64,000 nucleotides of DNA, taken from contig CM042020.1 of assembly GCA_023525975.1 (NCBI GenBank), positions 15,587,001 to 15,651,000 of the forward strand, read 5' to 3'. The translations under genes and the position numbers were made by a program. This DNA is from Smallanthus sonchifolius (taxonomy: Eukaryota; Streptophyta; Magnoliopsida; Asterales; Asteraceae). Positions 55,832 through 64,000 of the stretch are shown here, one piece after another. The notes below the pieces were generated by a model. That model saw only the letters and a list, made by a program, of their open reading frames with translations, had not been told where the DNA came from and did not search any database. The stretch's first letter is position 1, and each line of letters opens with the position of its first letter.

Positions 55832-56878
55832 ACATTAAGACTTAATCAAATTCGTAAGGCTATCTGGCCGGATTACCCCCGGATAAGTCACCAAAAACAA
55901 CTTATTCCCCTTGCCAAGGGCATAAGACTTAATCAAAATTGTAAGGCTATCCGGCCGGATTACCCCGGATAAGTCACCAAAAACAACTTATTCCCCTTGC
56001 CAAGGGCATAAGACTTAATCAAATTCGTAAGGCTATCCGGCCGGATTACCCCCGGATAAGTCACCAAAAACAACTTATTCCCCTTACCAAGGGCATGACT
56101 TAATCAAATTTGTAAGGCTATCCGGACGGATTACCCCCGGATAAGTCACCAAAAACAACTTATTCCTCTTGCCAAGGGCATAAGACTTAATCAAATTCGT
56201 AAGGCTATCTGGCCGGATTACCCCTGATAAGTCACCAAAAACAACATATTCCCCTTGCCAAGGGCATAAGACTTAATCAAATTCGTAAGGCTATCAGGCC
56301 GGATTACCCCCGGATAAGTCACCAAAAATAACTTATTCCCCTTACCAAGGGCATAAGACTTAATCAAATTCGTAAGGCTATCCGGCCGGATTACCCCCGG
56401 ATAAGTCACCAAAAACAACTTATTCCCCTTGCCAAGGGCATAAGACTTAATCAAATTCGTAAGGCTATCCGGCCGGATTACCCCCGGATAAGTCACCAAA
56501 AACAACTTATTCACCTTGCCAAGGGCATAAGACTTAATCAAATTCGTAAGGCTATCCGGCCGGATTAACCCCGGATAAGTCACCAAAAACAACTTATTCC
56601 CCTTGCCAAGGGCATAAGACTTAATCAAATTCGTAAGGCTATCCGGCCGGATTACCCCCGGATAAGTCACCAAAAACAACTTATTCCCCTTGCCAAGAGC
56701 ATAAGACTTAATCAAATTCGTAAGGCTATCCGGTCGGATTACCCCCGGATAAGTCACCAAAAACAACTTATTCCCCTTGCCAAGGGCGTAAGACTTAATC
56801 AAATTCGTAAGGTTATCCGACCGAATCACCCCTCGGATAAGTCACCAAAAAAAACTTATGTACTTTGCCAAACGCATA
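55832..56878. repeat. 87-bp tandem repeat array, about 12 units, inside the Tat element
   Basis: The unit starts TAAGACTTAATCAAATTCGT, includes GGCTATCCGGCCGGATTACC and ATAAGTCACCAAAAACAACT, and ends CCCTTGCCAAGGGCA. Starts fall near 55836, 55923, 56009, 56094, 56181 and so on to 56789, with a diverged last unit. Because 87 is a multiple of three, the - strand stays open through 203 codons as 29-residue repeats (VIRPDSLTNLIKSYALGKG), but this is probably incidental. It sits between pol and the antisense ORF, the region of Tat/Ogre elements known to gain tandem repeats. Confidence 0.95.
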
Positions 56879-57087
56879 GGACTCATATAGATCGATAAAA
56901 CTACCCATATAGGATACTCTCGGGCAAAGTTATCAAATAAACCCTCGTCAAGGGTATAAGTTTCAAAACCACATACAAGGTTATCCCTAATAAAGACAAA
57001 ATACAAGAGAATAAAAGTAAAAAACATTGAGACAAAGGAGGACATACAAAGTCATCAAAAAAAGAAAGAAATATACACAACAAGAAA

Positions 57088-58971
57088 TTATGAAGGAGCA
57101 GTGCTGGCCGAGGAAAAAGGAGCACCACTAAAGATGGACTTCAGGACATCCAAAGAAGCCTGAGTCAAACCGGACAACCGGGATACGAGGGAATGACTGG
57201 AAGTTTGCAAAACCATGGTACTATCACGAAGCCTTTGCAAAGCATCCGAATCGTAACCCTCCACGGATTCCAGAGGAATCTGCTTCTTACTTCCTGCATA
57301 TCCGGCCGCCAAACCCTCCTGAAAACCCACCGCCTTGGCAGCTTGATTCACGGCACCAACAAGTAGGAGCCACTCCCGACTTCCACGAAGGCGCTCGAAG
57401 AAAAGACGAAAGCCAGTGCCTATAAGCCAGTCCCGTTCATAAGACAAACGTTCTCTAAAACCAAAGTTTGCTTCTGAGCGGACATATCGGCGAGATCTGC
57501 CTTCAAAATCTCTCTTTCAGCAATCAAAGAGCTCCTCTCCGACGCCCAGGCGTCCTCTTTATCAGCCAGCAAAGTTTCCAGGTGCTGCTTGTCCTCGTCA
57601 AAACGAGACAAGCGGGCCTTCAAATCCCTTTCACTCTCCTGTACAACAACAAACACGAATGTAAAAAAACGTAAGGGAAGCAGAACTACCTCCAAGGACC
57701 GTACTTCACCCCGGGTGTGATCCAAGTCCACCTACAGAAGGTTCATTTCTTAGGAAACCCGGACGCACTCCACCTCCTTAGCCGCTACCTGCCAAGACAG
57801 ACTGGCCACTTCCTCCCGAAGCCGAGTAATTTCAGCATCTTGGGACCTAGAACCCTGAATTATGGAATCTACTTTCTTAAGCTCAGTCCTCGCCTCCCCC
57901 AGCTCGGTCTCAACCGCTCAAAGCCGTCGACCCTGTTCCTCCAAATCCTTCGAAATATTAAACTTCTCGGCCATAGTTTCCTCCAGGTAAGCACCAAAAT
58001 CATTATGCCGAGATAAAAGAGCATGACACCGCTCCTCGAAATAAAGCATCATGTGATGCATCTCTATTGTGCCAGAAAGGGCATTAACCATGAAAAAGCT
58101 ATGCTCGCTACTGAGACGGGAAGTAGCAATGCCCCTATTAAATACTCTCTCGCCATAAGTAAGGACATGCTCAAAAAAGTCATGGCTAACCTCCTATGAG
58201 TCAAGCACAGCACCGGTAGCCAATGACCAGTTGGGAAAGAAGGGGGCAACTAAGTTCTCCCCAGATAAAGGAGGAATCTCATCCCCGTGGCCTAGCTCAT
58301 AGGGAAAGTTGTCATCAAAAGGGCTTGAGTTAGAAGCCTCGCCTCCAACGACGCGAGGAGAGGAGGAGGAAGCACCACCAGCAGGGGGCGAAGAAACACG
58401 AATGGGGGGAGGAGAGAAATGGGTAGTCCGATCAGCAGGAAATGGGACGGATCATCAATAGGGGCATTGACGTCCCGACGGGGCAGGGTAACGGAAAGAG
58501 AAGCATAAGAAACAAAGAAATAGTGATCTTTCCAATTCTTTAGGGAATTAGAGATCTTGAGAGCCACGAAAGGGCTAGGTTTCATTCTTTTGATAAACGT
58601 AAACCAATCGCCGGCCGTGCCGAGGTGATAGAACACACGGAAAAGATTCACTGACGGCCATCCTCCATAGGCACAGCACGCCACCTCAAAGTGAATAGCT
58701 TTGCATAAGCCAAGAGGGTTAAACTGGTCAAAACGGACGCTGTAGAACAGAAGAAGCTCTACCAAAAAAGAAGTAAGGGGAAGGCGACAGTTGGCAAACT
58801 CAAAATTTTTGGTATAAAGAGTCATCATGCCATCAGGAGCAATAGCAGTTTGTACAGGGGACGGGCAAAGTCGGATTTAATTCGGGGCGGATGTTGTACT
58901 TACCACAAAAGCCCTAAACTCTTGAGGGGAAAGTACAGAAGGGGTAACACTAAGATTGTGGCGCTCACCCA
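57088..58971 (-). pseudogene. Antisense ORF of the Tat element (Transposase_28-like region plus coiled coil)
   Basis: Read on the - strand from ATG at 58971: MGERHNLSVTPSVLSPQEF, then a broken stretch, then FEFANCRLPLTSFLVELLLF, YGGWPSVNLFRVFYHLG and NWKDHYFFVSYASLSVTLPR (58828-58292). These resemble the domain Pfam calls 'putative gypsy type transposon' (Transposase_28). Further on comes a Glu/Lys-rich coiled coil (ESERDLKARLSRFDEDKQHL, 57731-57420), and finally EWLLLVGAVNQAAKAVGFQE and YDSDALQRLRDST (57447-57088). At least three frame breaks are present. Such antisense ORFs are known in Tat elements; their role is unknown. Confidence 0.75.
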
Positions 58972-59410
58972 TGTCGCAAATATATAAAAAAAAAAGAGAA
59001 AGCAGGAGAAGGAAGAATCAGAAGAAAGATAAAAGAAACGCACCTGGTTCCATACGACAGGGAGAAGGAATAAGGGATGTATAAAAATGGCCGGATGAAG
59101 GAAGAAAAGATGGAGCAAAGTTTTGGAGAGAAAAAAGCGTAAGAAAAAAAAGAAGATTTACAACAGTTATAAAGGGAGAAAGTAAGTCGGTTAAAAGGTG
59201 ATTTGAATTTCAAACGTTAGAAAGGGACAGATGATCGACACGTGGAAGATCCCCTCCTTAGAAGCCATCAATATATGTACCTAAGAAGAACTCAAGAACA
59301 TACGAATAACAGCTGTCTTCCACCTACAACTCAACATATACTTCAGATTCTCAAAAAGAGAGAACGAAAAATTAGTCTATCACCTGCTCTGACATGGCTA
59401 AAGCAACTAA

Positions 59411-59425
59411 TAGACTAGGGGGACT
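59411..59425 (+). promoter_or_regulatory. Polypurine-like tract before the 3' LTR
   Basis: TAGACTAGGGGGACT directly precedes the 3' LTR at 59426. The AGGGGGA core is the likely second-strand primer. Confidence 0.65.
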
Positions 59426-60012
59426 TGTTGGGATATGGTCTGGAAAGAAGTCCGGACATACCCCAAAACCCAGCCAGATAAACATTCACAAAAGCGTAGC
59501 AACCTGTGGCCAGGCCTATGAACTCAAAAGTCGGGCTTTAGTTAAAGACCCGACAGACGGGCAAGGCCCGGCGATATCCAGAAGAAAAAGACAGAGCTAA
59601 CGGTAAAAGGAGACAAGAATCTACACACCAGAGTACGAACCAATCAAGATAGGAGGCCCAACAATGCACAAACCATTACTAACAGCCTTAAACAATGGTC
59701 CAGACATTACATATCCAGGCCAATAGGACAAAGATAAGCTCCAGGCTAAAGACAAACAATCACCAGGTATAAATACCCCATCAAACCCAAGGTATGCTCA
59801 TGTTCTCATTCATTCCTCACATTTACTCCATATTCACATTTCTCATTCACACCCTATACTTACTCTCACGCCGAAGGCTGGTCACAGCGATACCCCCTGG
59901 GGTCCTCACTGTGACGAGACTAACGGTGTTCTTGTTTTGCTAGGTCAGGCTCAACATAACCCTTCTGGAGACTCTAGGAGAATCTGACCATCCGGAGGTC
60001 TTGGAGTTTACA
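59426..60012 (+). repeat. 3' LTR of the Tat element
   Basis: Starts TGTTGGGATATGGTC and ends GGTCTTGGAGTTTACA; 587 bp against 610 for the 5' LTR. It is followed by TTAAT, the target duplication. Confidence 0.95.
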
Positions 60013-60017
60013 TTAAT

Positions 60018-60770
60018 AATTATTATGTAATATTTAAAAAGAACACACAAAATTGAAAACAAGCCCATTCATAGACAAAAATTAAAGTAGAAGCCAATCA
60101 ACAACTATTTAATTAATTCTTTATAAAACAAGACTCCAAGTATGATTCAACCACTTTAGTTTTTTAACCAACAACACAGTAAAAATTAAACATTTGATTA
60201 TCAGCAGCTCAAATATCAGTACAGAGAAGCATTACCTTCATTAACATGAACAAGATAACATGGCAACCAATTATGAATATTTTGTTTAATAAGCATTACC
60301 TTCAATAGCCTATATTGGTATCTTGAATCCACCCCGTAGCCACCTCCGCAGTCCGTGCCACTTCTAAACCAGTAAATTAGCATCGATTTGCATCCCTATT
60401 CTCTACCATCTGAATCACCGTCAATTTACACCCACACCGTCAATTTACACCCACAACATCCGCACCACCCCACCATCTGAACCAGCATCGATTTGCATCC
60501 CTACCATCTGAACAAAAGATTTGAAAAAAGCCAACATCCCTAACATCCTGTCATTAATCGAAGGTTGAAGAAATGGAGAAAGAGAAAGTAATAAGCTCAA
60601 ATCGTGAGAAATAAAAAAAAGAGAGAAGAAGGAATTTAATGAGGAAGGAAGTATGATGGGAAGGGTGATGATGATAATGGAAAGTGATTGAGGATGTGGA
60701 GGAATGAGAACCACAAAATGGGTTTGGAGGGTTTTAACAACTAGAGTGAGATTCTACCAAATATATACCA
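60018..60770. other. Gap with no recognised gene
   Basis: AT-rich sequence with a duplicated phrase near 60383 and 60490 (CATCGATTTGCATCCCTA) and another near 60419-60455 (CACCGTCAATTTACACCCAC twice). An open frame on the - strand (60714-60445) is Leu/Ser/Pro-rich with no domain. Nothing else was seen. Confidence 0.45.
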
Positions 60771-61167
60771 TCTATACTATATAATAAATAAAGGTTTTAA
60801 TAGGACACTTGTCATTCTCCTATGCATTCTCAACATTTTTTTCCCGCCTCTCTCTCCTATTAATTACACAAATTTTTTAAATTGTTTTATAATTTTTTGT
60901 TTCCCGCTTCTCTCTCCTATTAAATGATGATAATTTCCTTAATTCTTTTTACAAAAAGTTTTTTTATTTAAAAAAAACAGGTTGGTTCATAAAATATTTT
61001 TATAAATTGAACATTTTTTCATTATTTTTATAAAATAATTGTATAACTTTTTCTAGAATTTGTATTAAAAAACTATGTTACATGTCATAAATATATAAAT
61101 CTTTATTTCTAAGTATATAACATTGCATTTAGTTAATAAACTCGTGTAATACACGAGGTATAACCTA

Positions 61168-61168
<1 letters not shown>
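60771..61168 (+). mobile_element. 398-bp non-autonomous Helitron
   Basis: Begins TCTATACTATATAATAAATA, a common plant Helitron 5' end. It ends with the hairpin CTCGTGTAATACACGAG (61141-61157), a short GTATAAC spacer and CTAG. It lies between an A (60770) and a T (61169), the expected Helitron target. There are no terminal inverted repeats and no target duplication. No coding capacity. Confidence 0.85.
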
Positions 61169-61219
<51 letters not shown>

Positions 61220-61308
61220 TCCATTTAATTGGATGATCAAGTATAGAGATTTAAGTGTAGGAAAAATAAGGGGTAGAAGAGTATTTAAGTAATAGCCACT
61301 TTTGTTGA

Positions 61309-61359
<51 letters not shown>

Positions 61360-61452
61360 TCCATTCAATTGGATGATCAAGTATAGAGATTTAAGTGTAG
61401 GAAAAATAAGGGGTAGAAGAGTATTTAAGTAATAGCCACTTTTGTTGACTTT
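61169..61452. repeat. Tandem duplication of a (TA)n plus 95-bp unit
   Basis: Each unit is a TA tract of about 48 bp followed by TCATCCATTxAATTGGATGA, AGTATAGAGATTTAAGTGTA and AAGAGTATTTAAGTAATAGC. The copies run 61169-61312 and 61313-61452 and differ at about one position outside the TA tract, so the duplication is recent. Confidence 0.93.
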
Positions 61453-62402
61453 TTTTTTTAACTTCCCCCACTTTTTTTAAACGTTCATAACTTTTTCATG
61501 GGACATTATTTTTTTTTTTAAATTACACCATAAAATCGAGCGTTTTTTTATCTTTAATTTGAGTATAGTATTGATATATTATTTTGTATAAACAAAATCG
61601 ACACTTAATGAAATTGTGCTACTTTACGTAAATGTGCTGGTTTCTGGTAAAACAGCATAATTTACGTAAATATGCTGGTTTCTTTAATTTGTGCTACTTT
61701 TAGTCAATTATTATGTGCCTAATTTGGTAGCGTTCTTTAAAAATAAATATTTAAAGCATCCATACACCAACAAAACGGTTCAGTGGTAGGCAACAAAAAG
61801 CTTATGCATCAAAATGTTGTTTTGTGCTGGTTTGATATACTAGTTTTGTTGCACTGGTTTTGTTTGTGCTTGGTTAGCAAAGAAGAGCAAGTTACACAAT
61901 TAACCGTGTTGTTTTGATGTTGTTTTATAGTGAAACAGCACAATTAATTGTTATGTTTGGTGTTGTTTTATGATAAAACAGCGCAGTTAATTGTGCTAAT
62001 TTGATAAAACAGCGCAGTTAATTGTGCTAATTTACAATGCAGCACAGTTAATTGTGCTGTTTTACTAGAAACCAGACATTTATGTAAACTAACACAATTT
62101 CATTAAGTGTCGATTTTGTTTTTAAAAAAAAGTTAGCAATACTATACTCGAATTAATGGAAAAAAAATGCGCGATTTTATGGTGCAAATTTTTTTTTAAA
62201 ATAAGGTCGTATGAAAAAGTTATGTACGTTTAAAAAAAGTGGGGGAATTTGAAAAAGTTAACAATTGTGGGTTTTTCAAGAATGCCCCTTCACCCCTTAT
62301 TTTTTCTACACTTAAATCTCTACCCTTGATCATCCAATTGAATGGATGAGATTGCTTCTTAGGCTTCTTAGCCAAATTACACTTCTTAGGGGAACCCTCC
62401 CC
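61217..62402. mobile_element. (TA)n-flanked non-autonomous element E7
   Basis: The left arm (TTGGATGATCAAGTATAGAG, ATTTAAGTGTAGGAAAAATA) is matched in inverse by the right arm near 62298-62345. The right arm extends farther, to GGGGAACCCTCCCC beside the next (TA)n. Inner blocks TCATAACTTTTTCAT and TTTAATTTGAGTATAGTATT also form an inverted pair (about 61485-61575 and 62130-62225). The centre (61610-62095) is crowded with AGCACAxTTAATTGTGCT palindromes. No protein. Confidence 0.7.
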
Positions 62403-62424
62403 TATATATATATATATATATATA

Positions 62425-63240
62425 GGGGAGGGTTCCAGAGAAAACCATGAGTTATGCAAAAACCAAGAAAATCAACTTTTTACCATTGATTGAAATTGAT
62501 CAATGGATGAGATTAATTAGTGGTAAATCTGTAAATATCTAATAGACAACAAATTTAATTAAATGATATAAGGGTATATTAGGTAGATTGTAATTTATAT
62601 ATTTTGGAAACAATCAAGATCCTTTAAAAAAAACTCTCTCTCTCCCTCTCCCTCCCCCTCCCCCTCTCTCTCAACAAAAACCAGTTTCATTCAAAATCAA
62701 AACTCACGATTTATACAAATTATTGAAGAACAATTGAAAGACTACATTTTTTTTTATTTTTTCAATAACTACATAAATGCTTACGTATATGTAAACACTT
62801 ACACATATATGTTTACGTATATGTAAACATGTTTATATATATGTAAACGGGTGCCAACATAAATAATAAACTAGGAACAGAGTAAATGAGTTACATATAC
62901 GTAGTCGGGAGAAAAAAAACTTAGGTTTACATATTTACGTATGAGTTATTAGAACACAAAAAATGGGAAGAAACTAGTTACGTTTACGCAACGCAAGTGA
63001 ATTACGTATACGTAGCTCAAACAAGTTACGTATACGTAGCTTAGACGATATATGCGTATGTAGCTCATACAGTTCACGTCTGGATTTAATAGCACTCGTA
63101 GCTCTCAACAATACTCTAATATGGGTTCTCAAAACAATCCCCAAGGTGAGACAAAAATGGTGAAATGAATTATTGACGTCACTTGCACTAACGCATAACC
63201 ATGTGCATAACCAGTTGAAGACCAAAACTAAATTTATGGA
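62425..63240. mobile_element. (TA)n-flanked element E8, right end not resolved
   Basis: Starts GGGGAGGGTTCCAGAGAAAA, almost the same as the E4 end, directly across a 22-bp TA tract from E7. The interior has TTACGTATATGTAAAC and ATTACGTATACGTAGCTC palindromic words (62770-63070). The right end could not be identified; 63240 is only the limit of similar sequence. Confidence 0.5.
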
Positions 63241-63290
63241 AAATATATTCTTTTATCCAACATACCATATACTTTTTTCTTCCCTAGATT

Positions 63291-63376
63291 AGAGATATTA
63301 GTTAAAATAACCAAAAAAAAAAAGTTGTAGCCTAAGAGATATTAGTTAAAATAACCAAAAAAAAAAGTTGTAGCCT
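63291..63376. repeat. 43-bp perfect tandem duplication
   Basis: AGAGATATTAGTTAAAATAA followed by a poly-A stretch and GTTGTAGCCT is repeated immediately, 63291-63333 and 63334-63376, with a poly-A length difference of about one base. Confidence 0.93.
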
Positions 63377-64000
63377 ATGGGATTCTGCAACAACAAGAAG
63401 AACAACTTTTACAAGTTCTATAATTTTCCTCTGAATGTAATACAACGAAATTCATAGAGGACCCCTTGACCATTTAACCAAAATATCTTCAACATTTTAA
63501 AAATAACAACTAGCTTTTGATACGGAGCCTCTTTACTCGTCATAAAATGGCCCATTTCTAGCCCTACAAAATAGAAGCAATATCACCTTTTAGCCGGATG
63601 AACCCTAAGCGGGTGACGTGCAACGGATCGCGTCCACGTTAGTTGTAACGCAAGAACATGACCACACCTATTCCCTTAAATAAGATGGTATTCTCACTTG
63701 AGTATTCGAGGGGTTAGGGTCAAGTTAGCATATCATCTCCTCCGTCTTTGGGTCGCCGGCTCCGTCTTCCTTAAATCTCACTACAAATCGGAAATAAACA
63801 TTCACACTACCTATTTCTTAGACTATACAAACGGATGATGGAATGGAGTCATTACTTTGCTTTGGAATGGAAGAGATGTTTGGATCCAACTTGGTTGCTT
63901 GCTTGTTTGAATGTCATCGATGAAATGAAATTGATTTGGGAATTGATATGAAAAAATAGGAAGTTTTTAAATGCAGGAGAAAGAATAGGGAATTGATTTG
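63377..64000. other. Right edge of the window, nothing recognised
   Basis: Moderate-complexity sequence without an open frame showing a domain. Words such as GGATGAACCCTAAGCGGGTG and GGGTCGCCGGCTCCGTCTTC suggest retroelement or LTR sequence but cannot be assigned. Confidence 0.3.

Larger units (their letters stand above)
49599..60012 (+). mobile_element. Complete-length Tat/Retand-type Ty3/gypsy retrotransposon, coding-defective
   Basis: 10,414 bp from the first TGTTGGGATATGG to the last GGAGTTTACA, flanked by TTAAT on both sides (49594-49598 and 60013-60017). Order: LTR, primer site, gag, protease, RT, RNase H, a second archaeal-type RNase H, integrase, 87-bp tandem array, long antisense ORF, purine tract, LTR. 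The extra RNase H and the antisense ORF between integrase and the 3' LTR are marks of the Tat lineage (Retand/Ogre group). gag and pol hold several stops and frameshifts, so this copy is not autonomous. The two LTRs differ at roughly 20 positions by eye, plus an 18-bp duplication in the first. Confidence 0.93.

Noticed and set aside
56218..56829. 203-codon ORF of 29-residue repeats on the - strand
   Set aside because: It is the translation of the 87-bp tandem array, and the open frame follows from the unit being a multiple of three. Kept as a repeat, with the coding idea left as a question in the findings.

Overview
The window is nuclear DNA from a flowering plant. It holds split genes with GT-AG introns, long AT-rich gaps, and layer upon layer of transposable elements. 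The three host genes are eudicot-like. The style of the (TA)n-flanked repeats makes an Asteraceae-type genome my best guess, but that is an inference. No rRNA, tRNA, CRISPR or bacterial-type feature was found.

Host genes, all on the + strand: (1) the 3' two-thirds or so of a TOUGH (TGH)-like G-patch/SWAP RNA-processing protein, 1084-8315, with its 5' exons outside the window; (2) a complete CPP1/CDF1-like chloroplast J-like chaperone gene, 10519-13762, five exons; (3) a complete plastid-type enolase (ENO1-like), 40604-44028, seven exons. Genes 1 and 2 are also close neighbours in Arabidopsis (At5g23080 and At5g23040), so this corner appears to be old microsynteny. CPP1 (stability of a chlorophyll-synthesis enzyme) and ENO1 (plastid glycolysis) both act in plastids; nothing shows that they are co-regulated.

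Repeat layout. 13.8-20.6 kb: a decayed RTE-type LINE on the - strand, split by a 361-bp hAT-like MITE and by a 3.1-kb TG...CA insertion with a 5-bp target duplication. 21.3-29.6 kb: a foldback MITE, then a chain of (TA)n-separated non-autonomous elements, one of which carries two further 2.56-kb TG...CA insertions (probable solo LTRs). 31-38.4 kb: a Ty3/gypsy element on the - strand with gag, protease, RT fragment and integrase, internally deleted, hit by a 1.6-kb LTR-like insertion in gag and truncated by a hAT transposase remnant. 38.4-40.4 kb: a hairpin repeat, and a MULE-like MITE containing a hAT-like MITE. 44.4-45.8 kb: a segment bounded by two inverted Helitron-like 3' ends. 46.5-49.5 kb: more (TA)n-flanked foldback repeats with telomere-like C/G-rich arms. 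49.6-60.0 kb: a complete-length, coding-defective Tat/Retand-type Ty3/gypsy element with two LTRs, a 5-bp target duplication, a second (archaeal-type) RNase H, an 87-bp tandem array and a long antisense ORF. 60.8-61.2 kb: a 398-bp Helitron. 61.2-63.4 kb: further (TA)n-flanked elements.

The most distinctive thing here is the chain of short elements separated by (TA)n tracts. They have C/T-rich outer ends and interiors full of short palindromes (GTTAC..GTAAC or AGCACA..TGTGCT). They look like members of one microsatellite-targeting family set that has piled up end to end. Coordinates of splice sites and element ends were read by eye from the sequence.
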